Both the position numbers and the translations under genes were made by a program. Below the pieces are notes generated by a model, which searched no databases, was not told the origin of the DNA, and worked only from the letters and a program-made list of their open reading frames with translations. A DNA stretch of 64,000 nt, taken from assembly GCA_950054155.1 (NCBI GenBank), contig CATLOT010000001.1:124001-188000 (forward strand). Reading direction: 5' to 3'. This document shows positions 44,748 to 53,524 of the stretch, in pieces. Origin of the DNA: an uncultured Bacteriovoracaceae bacterium. GTDB taxonomy: Bacteria > Bdellovibrionota > Bacteriovoracia > Bacteriovoracales > Bacteriovoracaceae. Within the stretch, counting starts at the first letter, position 1. Every line of letters begins with the position of its first letter.

Positions 44748-46865
44748 TTAGAAAAAGAATTTCTCCTTAAAGAAATCCTCGCTCTGATTCCATCCATAAT
44801 TTAAGAGGCGAGAATAAGTCGCGTAATTTCTAAGAACGAGCTTGATATAATTTCGAGTCTCTTTGTAGGGAATCATCTCGATAAATTCAAAGGGATCCTC
44901 TCTCTTACGCTCTTTTAACCAGGATTTAACTGGTCTCTCTCCTGCATTATAAGCAGCCACTGTAGGGATAAAGAGACCGTTGTAACGTTTTGCTAGGTTT
45001 TTAAGAAGCTCTCCTCCAAGAGTGACGTTAGTCTGTACATCATAGAGGTCGGAGAAGTTTTTGTAGCTGACACCTGTCTTCTTAGCAAGGCCCTTAGCCT
45101 TTTCTGGTGTTAGCTGAAGAAGTCCAAAGGCATCTGCCCAACTTCTCACTTTTGGATTAAAAGCCGATTCTTGTCTCGCTATGGAATAAATAAAAGCGGC
45201 TGGTAATTTAGATCTTTTTTGCTCAGAGAGAATGATATTTTTATGGGGGAGTGGATAAGCAGCCGGGAGATGTTCCTCTTGAATATCTTCAATATCTTCT
45301 GAGGGAATCTTAAAGAATTTAAAAATACCTCCTTCGTACCATTGAGCGAAGTGATAAAGGGGAAGGATGTTTTCGATTTCGTCAGTTGAAGAGTGCTTCT
45401 TTTGAAGATCTTTTAAAAAGGCTTTAGCCTCCTCATAGCGGCCAAGTGTGATAAGCCAATTGAGAATAGGATAGGCTGTTTCTTGTTGGTTATAGGATGT
45501 GGGTGCTTCAAGCTTAAGGGGTTTTTTTAAGACCATAGCCGCTGAAATACCATAGTATCCAAAGCGATCTTCTTCCATGAGGGTTTCGTAGAGGTCGTTA
45601 GCATTACTTGTTCGGCCCAGTTTCTCAAGTGTCTTGGCCTCCCAGAACGTAAGTTTCCTCTTGAAGCTTCTCTCTTCACTTCTTTTCTTATTTCTCTGGA
45701 ATACATTGAGAGCTAATTTATAATTACCATCAAGGTAATGAGACCAGCCTAAGCTCCATGATAGATATTCAAGGATGGAGTCCTCGATTTCAGGTTGATC
45801 AAGTCCAAGCTCATAATTGTTACGGGCTAAGACGTAATTCTTCTTTTCAACCTCTATCTTACCTAAAATAAAGTAAGCATTGGCCCTTGTCTTTGAACCA
45901 CATAGAGGGTGAGAAATAGTTTCGGAGAGTGTTTTTTCAGCCCGAGTTCTATAGTTAACTGTCCACTGAGCACGAGCTGTTTGAATTCTTAGATCAAAAT
46001 ATTCTTCACGCAAATTCTCATCTTTAAACCAATCTTTATGCGCTTCAAACCATTTGATAACTTTCTCTAGTTCCCAGCTGTATTTCTTCTTATTTCTTTC
46101 AAGCTTGTAACTAAATGCTTTGCTCTTGTATGCTTTTAAGCGATCTTTAGGAGCGAGCTTTGAGCTAGCTATCACTTTATTAAAATATTTTCTCGCCTGT
46201 TTGAATTGCCTATTTCTACTAAAGTCTAAGGCCACTTCAAGAAACTTGTCTGGCTTAGGTTTGGGAATAAAGCGCGGGCTAAGCTCATAGAGGGCTTGCA
46301 TAACGCGAATATTTTGAACTGTTTCCTTCTTAAGCTTTAGGAGGAACTTCTCTTTTTCAGTACGAGTCTCTAAAAGGGGAAAGTACTCAAGAGCAAAATC
46401 TATATAGTGGTCTTTAAGGTCATTTTTTTTCGCAAATGCCATTGAGTTGATAAGAAATTCTTTTTTCCATGCGGGATGAACTTCTTTAAATTCTGTTTTC
46501 CAGAGGTGGCGCACTTTCAACGTACTGTAGTCGCAGACGTTGAATGACTCTACTAAGGCTAACTGCCTTAGTGGAAATGATTTGTCCTTTGAAAGGTATT
46601 TTAGGCGATCACAAGTGGCGCGGTCTTTACCCGATTTACGAAAAGAATCTGCACTTAAAAAGACGACAGCTTGTCTTTCGCTTTCACTAAGACGATTGAG
46701 ATCAAGATCCCTTAGAAACTTTGGATTTTTAGAGAGGTCAGAAGTTGTTGTCTTGATGAAGTCCGACGATGGGGGCTTGGTTAAACCGGAGGCGCACGAC
46801 AAAAGAAAGATGGGCAATAAGATAATCATCCGTTGATTGGTGAGGATCTTCATTGTCTTTTTCAT
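44748..46865 (-). CDS. Soluble lytic transglycosylase-like lipoprotein (Slt70 type)
   Basis: This enzyme probably cleaves peptidoglycan glycan strands in the periplasm to 1,6-anhydro-muropeptides. A lipobox LLSC puts the lipidated cysteine at about residue 24. About 500 residues of helical repeats follow, as in Slt70's superhelical U domain. The C-terminal SLT domain starts at LPAAFIYSIARQESAFNP (catalytic Glu near residue 566) and continues with AFGLLQLTPEKAK and PTVAAYNAGERPV. The length of 705 residues is close to Slt70. AAGGAAAGCACG precedes the start. It is a likely wall-remodelling enzyme. Confidence 0.92.
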   Translation of the reverse strand: MKKTMKILTNQRMIILLPIFLLSCASGLTKPPSSDFIKTTTSDLSKNPKFLRDLDLNRLSESERQAVVFLSADSFRKSGKDRATCDRLKYLSKDKSFPLRQLALVESFNVCDYSTLKVRHLWKTEFKEVHPAWKKEFLINSMAFAKKNDLKDHYIDFALEYFPLLETRTEKEKFLLKLKKETVQNIRVMQALYELSPRFIPKPKPDKFLEVALDFSRNRQFKQARKYFNKVIASSKLAPKDRLKAYKSKAFSYKLERNKKKYSWELEKVIKWFEAHKDWFKDENLREEYFDLRIQTARAQWTVNYRTRAEKTLSETISHPLCGSKTRANAYFILGKIEVEKKNYVLARNNYELGLDQPEIEDSILEYLSWSLGWSHYLDGNYKLALNVFQRNKKRSEERSFKRKLTFWEAKTLEKLGRTSNANDLYETLMEEDRFGYYGISAAMVLKKPLKLEAPTSYNQQETAYPILNWLITLGRYEEAKAFLKDLQKKHSSTDEIENILPLYHFAQWYEGGIFKFFKIPSEDIEDIQEEHLPAAYPLPHKNIILSEQKRSKLPAAFIYSIARQESAFNPKVRSWADAFGLLQLTPEKAKGLAKKTGVSYKNFSDLYDVQTNVTLGGELLKNLAKRYNGLFIPTVAAYNAGERPVKSWLKERKREDPFEFIEMIPYKETRNYIKLVLRNYATYSRLLNYGWNQSEDFFKEKFFF

Positions 46866-47066
46866 CGTGCTTTCCTTAGCTAGAGACCAACCCTTATTAT
46901 AGGTGACATCTCTTGAGGACTCAACCTATTGAAATTAGAAGATTTTTTTACTCCCTAAAAGGATTCTCTTTAAATTTAAAAGTGACGTAATTCTTTCATA
47001 ACTCCTTGTAATTTGGTCATATAAGCTGTTAAACCTAGGCACCGGCTTTTTCTATAGGAAGATTTT

Positions 47067-48470
47067 ATGAGTGACTCTCTCTCAAAGACTCAATTCAATG
47101 AGCGAACTGTTTATTTTACTAGCTTAGGGTGTTCTAAGAACCTCGTGGATTCCCAAGTGATGCTTGGTTATATGGGTCTTGATGGTTTTTCTGTCGCGAC
47201 AGACCCTTCTGAGTCAGAAGTAATTATCGTTAACACGTGCTCTTTTATCGAAGCCTCAAAGAAAGAGAGTATTGATACTATTTTAGAACTTGCTGACTTT
47301 AAAGATCCCGAAGTTGGTAGGTGTAAGGCCCTTGTTGTTTCTGGCTGTATGGCGCAGAGGTATAGCCAAGCCTTAGAGGATGATCTTCCTGAAGTTGACC
47401 TAATTATAGGAACTGGAGAGTATAACAAGATAGTGCCTTTACTCTCTGCTTTAGAAGATGGAAAGCTTGAGGCAAAGAGCCACGTTGAAATTCCAAAGTT
47501 TATTCATACCGAGTTTGATCCTAGGTTAAATACATCTCCGTTCTACACAGCATGGCTCAAGATTTCAGAGGGCTGTAACCGCAATTGTACCTTTTGTATT
47601 ATCCCTACACTCAGAGGGCGTCTTCGTTCTCGTACAGTAGACTCTCTTGTTAAAGAAGCCGAAAAGCTTGTTACGACTGGGGTGAGAGAACTTAACCTGA
47701 TCTCTCAAGATCTCTCGGATTATGGCGTAGACTTGGACGAAAATAATAATCTGTATAATCTTCTTAAAGGCTTAGAAGAGGTTGAGGGAGTGGATTGGAT
47801 TCGTCTTTTCTATTTCTATCCCGATGAATTAACCGATGAGGTGATTCAACTGATGGCAGACTCCAAAAAGATTTGCTCTTATCTTGATATGCCCGTTCAG
47901 CACTTTTCAAGTGCGGTTCTTCGTCGAATGAATCGCCGTATTACTGGGGAGAAGATTCTTGAGCGTATTGCGAAGCTTCGAGAATTAAATCCAGGGATCG
48001 TAATTAGAACATCAATAATTGTTGGTTTTCCTGGTGAAACTGAAGAAGATTTTAACGAACTTCTTGAAGGGGTAAAGAAAGCGAGGATTAATCACCTAGG
48101 AATTTTTCGCTATTCTGATGAAGAGGGGACACCTGCCTTCAGACTACCAGAGAAAGTTGATCAGGATACGATTGAAGAGCGTTTTGATAGGCTTCACGAA
48201 GTACAAAAAGAAATTGCCGAAGAGCTTAATGAAGCCTTCATCGGAAAAGAAATCGAAGTCCTCGTCGAAGGAAAGCATGAGGAAACGGATCTTCTTCTTA
48301 CTGGACGTCATGCTGGTCAAGCACCTGATATCGATGGCTCTGTCCTTATTAACGATACCGGAGATATTCCCTTGAGCGTGGGTGATATTGTAAAGGTTAA
48401 GGTCACTGAGGTTCATGAATATGACCTTGTTGGTAGTATCGTTGCTCCCGACCAAAGGAAATTACAGTAA
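47067..48470 (+). CDS. rimO: Ribosomal protein S12 methylthiotransferase RimO
   Basis: RimO is a radical SAM enzyme with two iron-sulfur clusters that methylthiolates an aspartate of ribosomal protein S12. The 467-residue protein has SLGCSKNLVDSQ (C22), VNTCSFIEASKKESIDTIL and SGCMAQR as N-terminal cluster ligands, then the radical SAM motif EGCNRNCTFC, IPTLRGRLRSR and a C-terminal TRAM domain. SLGCxKNLVDS and CSFIExAxxES distinguish RimO from MiaB. TAGGAAGATTTT precedes the ATG. Confidence 0.94.
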   Translation: MSDSLSKTQFNERTVYFTSLGCSKNLVDSQVMLGYMGLDGFSVATDPSESEVIIVNTCSFIEASKKESIDTILELADFKDPEVGRCKALVVSGCMAQRYSQALEDDLPEVDLIIGTGEYNKIVPLLSALEDGKLEAKSHVEIPKFIHTEFDPRLNTSPFYTAWLKISEGCNRNCTFCIIPTLRGRLRSRTVDSLVKEAEKLVTTGVRELNLISQDLSDYGVDLDENNNLYNLLKGLEEVEGVDWIRLFYFYPDELTDEVIQLMADSKKICSYLDMPVQHFSSAVLRRMNRRITGEKILERIAKLRELNPGIVIRTSIIVGFPGETEEDFNELLEGVKKARINHLGIFRYSDEEGTPAFRLPEKVDQDTIEERFDRLHEVQKEIAEELNEAFIGKEIEVLVEGKHEETDLLLTGRHAGQAPDIDGSVLINDTGDIPLSVGDIVKVKVTEVHEYDLVGSIVAPDQRKLQ

Positions 48471-48535
48471 GGCTCTGTTAAAAAATTCTTTTTTGATTAG
48501 AATAGAAGAAAATTACTCACTAAGGATGGTGAATC

Positions 48536-49339
48536 TTGAAAAACCTTTTGGCATTATCATGTCTCTTTCTTCTCTACACTCAACCCACTCAGGCTAGTCT
48601 TCTCGATGATGTTAAATCGAGTATTAGACCGCATCTTGTAAAAATTCTTGGTGAAGAAACGACCAATAAAATTCTTGGAGTTGATCCCAATGGAATCAAG
48701 CTCCCTGTAATTCCAAAGGTTGTGAGTAATGCTAAGGATAGTAATAGCATCGGGCTTGGAAATAAAAACAATGTGAAGTTCAGTGCTGATGAAGAAGAGC
48801 GATTTAATTACTTCTTTGTAAAAGACCTTATTAAAACGGTTCAGCAAAGACAGGCTACTGATAGTGATTTCAATAAATGGATGAATGTACTTAGTCAAAA
48901 TGGGTCACGCTCTGGGGTTTATCGCGCCCTTGTACTTGATGCACGCTACATGAGGCTAGAGCAGGAGCCTTATCCAGTAAGTGAAAAGGTCATCGAGTTT
49001 ACTGAAGACTTTATTGGTAAGTATTTAAACAAGTCGATTAGTAGGAAAACGTTGGAGTCGGCTAATTTCTATACAGTAAAGCGTGACATTACTGAGAAGA
49101 CACTTGAAGTAATGAATGAGCTTTTTAAACTAAAGGGCGAAGAAATTTATGATTGGTATGCAGTTCTCTCTCAGGATCTCGCCGTTAAATATCCGGAAGC
49201 TATGGATAATGAAACGAGAAAGGTGAACAGTGCGAAGGCCCACAAGAGATGGGCAATGAATGTGCCGGATCAGTATTTAAGATCAGAAATATTTATAAAA
49301 CTTCACAAAGTGTTTAATCGCTTACAAGTGGCCCCCTAA
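48536..49339 (+). CDS. Hypothetical secreted protein
   Basis: I do not recognise this 267-residue protein. It starts with TTG, well placed after TAAGGATGGTGAATC, and a signal sequence (KNLLALSCLFLLYTQPTQA) is clear. The mature part is helical, without cysteines, and includes EERFNYFFVKDLIKTVQQRQATDSDFNKWMNVLSQNGSRSGVYRALVLDARY-like sequence. It lies between rimO and the fimbrial operon. Its function is unknown. Confidence 0.72.
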   Translation: MKNLLALSCLFLLYTQPTQASLLDDVKSSIRPHLVKILGEETTNKILGVDPNGIKLPVIPKVVSNAKDSNSIGLGNKNNVKFSADEEERFNYFFVKDLIKTVQQRQATDSDFNKWMNVLSQNGSRSGVYRALVLDARYMRLEQEPYPVSEKVIEFTEDFIGKYLNKSISRKTLESANFYTVKRDITEKTLEVMNELFKLKGEEIYDWYAVLSQDLAVKYPEAMDNETRKVNSAKAHKRWAMNVPDQYLRSEIFIKLHKVFNRLQVAP

Positions 49340-49482
49340 AGGCTAAACAATCCGTATCCATTTTTGAGGCAAAATGTCCCTACTGGTGCCTATTATTTAC
49401 TTAGTGTCACAATAGTAGACAGTTAAGCCGAGTATATTGAACGAACTTTCAGTGTCTTAGGTGAGTAAATGTTCAAAGAAAT

Positions 49483-49507
49483 TTGGCATGGAACTTGTAA
49501 CTATAAT
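49483..49507 (+). promoter_or_regulatory. Candidate promoter of the fimbrial operon
   Basis: Two overlapping candidates lie about 40-60 bases before the fimbrial subunit gene. TATAAT (49502-49507) is a perfect sigma-70 -10 box without a good -35. TTGGCATGGAACTTGTA (49483-49499) matches the sigma-54 pattern with correct -24/-12 spacing but has two mismatches, including T for C in the -12 GC. I cannot tell which is used. Confidence 0.35.
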
Positions 49508-49543
49508 TAGCAGCATTGTTAAGAACCAAAAGGGGAATAGAAA

Positions 49544-50011
49544 ATGAAAAAAATCACGACACTTGCACTTGTACTTCTTGCTTCACAAACTTTTGCAGAC
49601 ACAACAGGAACACTTCTTCTTCAAGGTGAAGTTGCTGAGGAGCTCGCAATCGTTGTAACGCCTGAAGCAGGTCACGACTCACTTGATCTTTCAGCTTCTC
49701 CAACAGACCTCAAGGTTGCTTCTGTAAATGAGAAGTCAAACAGCAATACAGGCTACAATATCCAAGTAAAGTCAGCTAATGCAGGTGAGCTTAAGAATGG
49801 TACTTTAGACAGTCTGGCGTATGAAATTAGCTACGATGGAGGCTCTTTCGTCTCTCCTACGGCTGTGGATCAAGTTGTTAAGACTCAGTCTGGTGGCGCT
49901 ATTTATGACAATGACTCTGATGTTGATATCAAATACACTGGTAAGCCAGCTGCAAGCATGGTTGAAGGTGTCTATGAAGATACCCTAACCTTCACGATTT
50001 CAGCTAATTAG
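49544..50011 (+). CDS. Major fimbrial subunit, spore-coat-U/Csu-like
   Basis: The 155-residue protein has a signal sequence cut after QTFA and a mature N-terminus DTTGTLLLQGEVAEELAIVV, which has the alternating hydrophobic pattern of a donor strand. The C-terminus YEDTLTFTISAN is the closing beta strand typical of chaperone-usher subunits. It has no cysteines. AAAGGGGAATAGAAA precedes the start. Being first in an operon with chaperone, usher and tip genes, it is most likely the main pilus rod subunit. A terminator-like hairpin directly follows it, which fits high expression. Confidence 0.8.
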   Translation: MKKITTLALVLLASQTFADTTGTLLLQGEVAEELAIVVTPEAGHDSLDLSASPTDLKVASVNEKSNSNTGYNIQVKSANAGELKNGTLDSLAYEISYDGGSFVSPTAVDQVVKTQSGGAIYDNDSDVDIKYTGKPAASMVEGVYEDTLTFTISAN

Positions 50012-50036
50012 AAATAAGTATTAAAGTTTTAAATTC

Positions 50037-50079
50037 AAATAGCCGACAATTTTACTATGGTATTTTGTCGGCTATTTTT
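50037..50079 (+). terminator. 13-bp terminator-like hairpin holding the next start codon
   Basis: AAATAGCCGACAA (50037-50049) pairs perfectly with TTGTCGGCTATTT (50065-50077), followed by two more Ts (50078-50079). The 15-base loop contains the ATG (50057) of the next gene, and the 3' arm encodes part of its signal peptide. It would terminate most transcripts after the major subunit gene or hide the next start. Confidence 0.82.
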
Positions 50080-50320
50080 ATTTATATCCCTTCTCTTTTC
50101 CTTAAGCAGCCAGGCGGGCCAAGGCTCACTTGTTCTAAGGGCCCATGTCTTTCCAACGATACAAATCTCCATTGCAGGTGGCATATCCGAGGGGCCTGAT
50201 AACGAGGTGATAAAGGTAAAAAGTAATATGGAGAAGGATAATTATAAAGTCTATCAAGAGAGTCGGTTAAGAGGCGATAGTTCAAATAAATTTCGTCAAT
50301 TGGTGGTTGAAGCCAACTAA
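50057..50320 (+). CDS. Miniature fimbrial subunit-like secreted protein
   Basis: This 87-residue protein has a signal sequence (CRLFLFISLLFSLSSQA) and a mature N-terminus GQGSLVLRAHVFPTIQISI that resembles the major subunit's. The end RQLVVEAN corresponds to TFTISAN. The middle strands of the subunit fold are missing. It may be a reduced minor subunit or pilus terminator; a decayed gene is possible. No Shine-Dalgarno is visible: the ATG is inside a terminator hairpin loop. Confidence 0.65.
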   Translation: MVFCRLFLFISLLFSLSSQAGQGSLVLRAHVFPTIQISIAGGISEGPDNEVIKVKSNMEKDNYKVYQESRLRGDSSNKFRQLVVEAN

Positions 50321-50338
50321 AACCGATAAAATAATAGC

Positions 50339-50361
50339 AGCCTTTAATGACTAAAGGCTTT
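50339..50361 (+). terminator. Hairpin between minor subunit and chaperone genes
   Basis: AGCCTTTA (50339-50346) pairs with TAAAGGCT (50352-50359), with a five-base loop and a short T run after it. It may be a second, weaker attenuator reducing expression of the chaperone and usher genes, or an mRNA-stabilising end. Confidence 0.5.
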
Positions 50362-50384
50362 CACATACTCAAGGACTGAGATTC

Positions 50385-51098
50385 ATGAAATTTTCCATTT
50401 CTCTCATTTTCTATTTCCTCTTAAGTACCACCTACGCTTTTAAACTTAGTCCAATGACTCACACATTGGAGTTAACCGAGAAGAAGAGAAGCGCACTCTT
50501 TTATGTCGATAATAATAGCGATAAGCCTCAGGCTATTCAGATAACGATGACGACTCGTCAGATGGATGAAAAAGGCAAGGAAACGAATAAAGATATTGGT
50601 GATGACTTTCTTATTTTTCCTGATCAAATCATTTTAAAGCCCAAGGAAAAGAAGGCTGTCAAGGTGACCTATACGGGGGATGATGTCTTAAAAGAGGAAA
50701 GAGCCTATCGTTTTATCGCTGAGCAAATGCCACTCGACTTTTCCAAAAAAAAGAAAGGACAAACAACAAATATAAAAATTCTTCTTAAATATAGAGCAGC
50801 CTTCTATGTCGCCCCTGAAGGCGTCAAGCCAGATCTTAAAATCGTCCCCTCAGAGATCAAGGTTAATAAGGGTAGGGTTTCATTTGATATTGAAAATAAA
50901 GGCAGCGCTCATAAAGTACTTACGCGTATGGGCTTAAGAATAAGTGAGGGTAAGAAAAGTAAAGAGCTGACGACTTTGAAGGGCGTTCTCGGTGAGAATA
51001 TCCTTGCGCACTCTAAGAGGCATTTTTCTTTTATGTTACCCGAAGATTTTTCAACATCAAAGAAAGTAAAATTGGAGCTATTTAAAATAAAAAAATGA
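50385..51098 (+). CDS. Periplasmic fimbrial chaperone (PapD-like)
   Basis: This family folds pilus subunits by donating a strand, then delivers them to the usher. The 237-residue protein has a signal sequence ending near STTYA, and the first immunoglobulin-like domain contains LELTEKKRSALFYVDNNSDKPQAIQI and IFPDQIILKPKEKKAVKVTY, the G1 strand region of chaperones. The second domain includes GVKPDLKIVPSEIKVNKGRVSFDIENKG. AAGGACTGAGATTC lies before the ATG. The stop overlaps the usher start by four bases. Confidence 0.88.
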   Translation: MKFSISLIFYFLLSTTYAFKLSPMTHTLELTEKKRSALFYVDNNSDKPQAIQITMTTRQMDEKGKETNKDIGDDFLIFPDQIILKPKEKKAVKVTYTGDDVLKEERAYRFIAEQMPLDFSKKKKGQTTNIKILLKYRAAFYVAPEGVKPDLKIVPSEIKVNKGRVSFDIENKGSAHKVLTRMGLRISEGKKSKELTTLKGVLGENILAHSKRHFSFMLPEDFSTSKKVKLELFKIKK

Positions 51099-53524
51099 AA
51101 ATTCTCCTATCATCTCTTCTATTCATGAGTTCTTTGAACGCTCAAAGTTTGAGTGAGGCTGAACTTTTTGAAAAAGCCTTCAAGAGAAAAGCAGTTAAGA
51201 ATGTAATGATTCCACTTTTCTTTGAAGGGCAGCTTTTAGGAGAAGTGCAATTCAAAGTCTTAAATGGAGATCAGTTAGTTGAAGTTAGACAGGGGCAACT
51301 AAGGCAAGAGCTTACACCATTCTTATCAAAAGAAATTCTCAAATCCTGGGAAAAACAAAATGGCCTAAAGAATATTGATCTTATTAAGGAAGATGGTGTA
51401 GATCTGACTTTTGATCCCAAGAACTTACTTGTAAAAGTTGAGATTGATCCTAATAAAAGAAACCTCTCTACAGAGGATATTGCTTTTAATCGGGTTCCGA
51501 AGTGGGCGAGAAGAGCGAAACTCTCGACGGGTTTGTCAGGGTTTCTGAATACCTATAACTATTATAGAAAAGACACGGGAAGTGACACGGAATCTCTGAC
51601 TAGTGATCAGAACCTTAATCTTAATTTCGGAAAGTTAAGCTTCCTCGCTCAAACATCTTGGCAACGTGATAATGAAGAAAGTGATTTCTTTCGCCAAGAT
51701 GTACGCTTCACTTATGATGACCCCAAGAGGCTAATTCGTTATCAACTTGGAGATCTCAACTATAATGTGAATCAATTTCAAAGTTTTCAGCCAGGTCTTG
51801 GATTTCTTGCGAGTTCCAATTTTAGCTTAGATCCTTATAGGCTTTTTAACCCAATGACTTTTAGGGAGATCACTCTTAATACGCCATCTCGTGTTCGTGT
51901 ATTTGTAAATGGTGTACTCGTCCAAACATTGAATCTTCCAACGGGGCGTCATCGACTTGATAATTTACCCCTCAATGAAGGGATTAATAATATTCGTCTT
52001 GAAATTCAGGATAATCGTGGTCGACAAGAAGAAATTAGCTTTAAGGGTACGACCTCTTATAACCTTATATCTAATGGGATTCATGACTTCACTTACGGTG
52101 GGGGGGTTCCCGCTAAAAATCAATTTGGTGATCGCGAGTACGATAGTGAAGACCGTAAGTACTTTGGAATCATCAATCACCTCTATGGCTTCTCTAATAA
52201 CTTAAACCTTGGTTATGGCGCTAACTTTAATTCAAGGCAAAGGGTTGGCATTTTTAGGTTTTTAACTCAATCTCTTCTCGGGTTTACTAACTTAAATTTC
52301 AGCTACAGTCGTTTGATGAAAGCAAGTGACTCTATTGAGGGCGAAGGCGTAGGCTTTAGATTAGGTCATACCTTCAGAGATTATGCGACAGGTGATACTA
52401 GGCAATTGAGAACCTTTGATATTGCTCTTGAGTATCTTGGACCCGAGTTTACTCCCATGGAGAAACTAACAATAGATCATGGTGGGAGCTTAAATACAGA
52501 AATCGGAGTCACTCAATTTGTGACAGATCATTTTAACTATAGAGTCAGAGGGAATTATCGAAGTTATTCTAGAGATAGTAACCAAAATAATTTAACAGGA
52601 AGTGTTGGATTAACTTATCTCTGGAAGCGAAATTATCAGATTACAGGGCAGTATTCCTACTCTCAATTTCGCTCGGGCAATGATGATCACCAGATGCTCT
52701 TTAGCTTTACTTATACAGCACCAGAAAACGGACAATCTTTTTCTGCTTCATACAATACAACTCGTGAGGAATTTAATTCAGGCGTTTCTTATACTGGAAA
52801 AGGGCGACCAAGTAATATTAGGGCCCAAGCAAACTACAGGAATGCAGCGAGTGAGGATCAGTACGAAGCTGAGCTTGGCCACCAAAGCCAGTGGTATGTC
52901 GCTAGTGCGAACTGGCTTAAGAGGAATCCCGAAAACTCCCAAAATAGTGATCTCTACACTTTTAACGTGAATTCTTCTCTGGTCTTTGCTGGTGGGCGTG
53001 CCTCATTAAGCCGACCGGTGAACCAATCTTTTACAATGGTGACGGCGGGAGAAGCACTGGAAGGTCATAACCTCTATCTCAACAAGAATGGAGAACGTTA
53101 TGAAGCAAGTACGGGCTTTTTCAATAGTGGCGTTGTCCCATCACATCAAGCCTACCGCTATTATCCTGTAAGAATTGATAGTAGTGAACTTCCTCTTGGG
53201 GTTAAGTCACCTCCTCAGGAAGTCGTCGTTTCTTCTCCTTTTAGAGGAGGAATTAGACTGGATTATAGCTATGAAAAAACATACGCCTTTGTTGGAAAGA
53301 TTAAATGGAAGGGAGCTGCTCTTGCTCTGAAGACAGGTGAGCTTGTATTAAAGGATGACCCTAAGAGGTCTTATGCATTTTTCACCAATAGAAAGGGGCG
53401 CTTTCTTATTGAGTCAATTCTTCCAGGGAAGTATCTGCTTGTGGTCGATGGAAAACCTCTCGATGATCTCGTTATTGAGAAGGCGCAAAATGGATTTATT
53501 AAATGGGAAAAGAATTATGAATAA
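51095..53524 (+). CDS. Outer-membrane fimbrial usher
   Basis: The usher is the outer-membrane pore and assembly platform. The 809-residue protein has a signal peptide (about residues 1-17) and an N-terminal domain with PLFFEGQLLGEVQFKVLNG. The barrel follows, with a plug-region signature RVRVFVNGVLVQTLNLPTG and NDVRLE-like INNIRLEIQDNRGRQEE near residues 268-310, and many short amphipathic strands. The last ~80 residues resemble carboxypeptidase-like C-terminal domains (YAFFTNRKGRFLIESILPGKY). The length is typical of the Csu/archaic class. It overlaps the chaperone gene by 4 bases and the tip gene by 8. Confidence 0.9.
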   Translation: MKILLSSLLFMSSLNAQSLSEAELFEKAFKRKAVKNVMIPLFFEGQLLGEVQFKVLNGDQLVEVRQGQLRQELTPFLSKEILKSWEKQNGLKNIDLIKEDGVDLTFDPKNLLVKVEIDPNKRNLSTEDIAFNRVPKWARRAKLSTGLSGFLNTYNYYRKDTGSDTESLTSDQNLNLNFGKLSFLAQTSWQRDNEESDFFRQDVRFTYDDPKRLIRYQLGDLNYNVNQFQSFQPGLGFLASSNFSLDPYRLFNPMTFREITLNTPSRVRVFVNGVLVQTLNLPTGRHRLDNLPLNEGINNIRLEIQDNRGRQEEISFKGTTSYNLISNGIHDFTYGGGVPAKNQFGDREYDSEDRKYFGIINHLYGFSNNLNLGYGANFNSRQRVGIFRFLTQSLLGFTNLNFSYSRLMKASDSIEGEGVGFRLGHTFRDYATGDTRQLRTFDIALEYLGPEFTPMEKLTIDHGGSLNTEIGVTQFVTDHFNYRVRGNYRSYSRDSNQNNLTGSVGLTYLWKRNYQITGQYSYSQFRSGNDDHQMLFSFTYTAPENGQSFSASYNTTREEFNSGVSYTGKGRPSNIRAQANYRNAASEDQYEAELGHQSQWYVASANWLKRNPENSQNSDLYTFNVNSSLVFAGGRASLSRPVNQSFTMVTAGEALEGHNLYLNKNGERYEASTGFFNSGVVPSHQAYRYYPVRIDSSELPLGVKSPPQEVVVSSPFRGGIRLDYSYEKTYAFVGKIKWKGAALALKTGELVLKDDPKRSYAFFTNRKGRFLIESILPGKYLLVVDGKPLDDLVIEKAQNGFIKWEKNYE

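Noticed and set aside
53355-53516. N-terminal extension of the fimbrial tip gene
   Set aside because: It lies inside the usher gene in another frame; the signal peptide begins at 53517.
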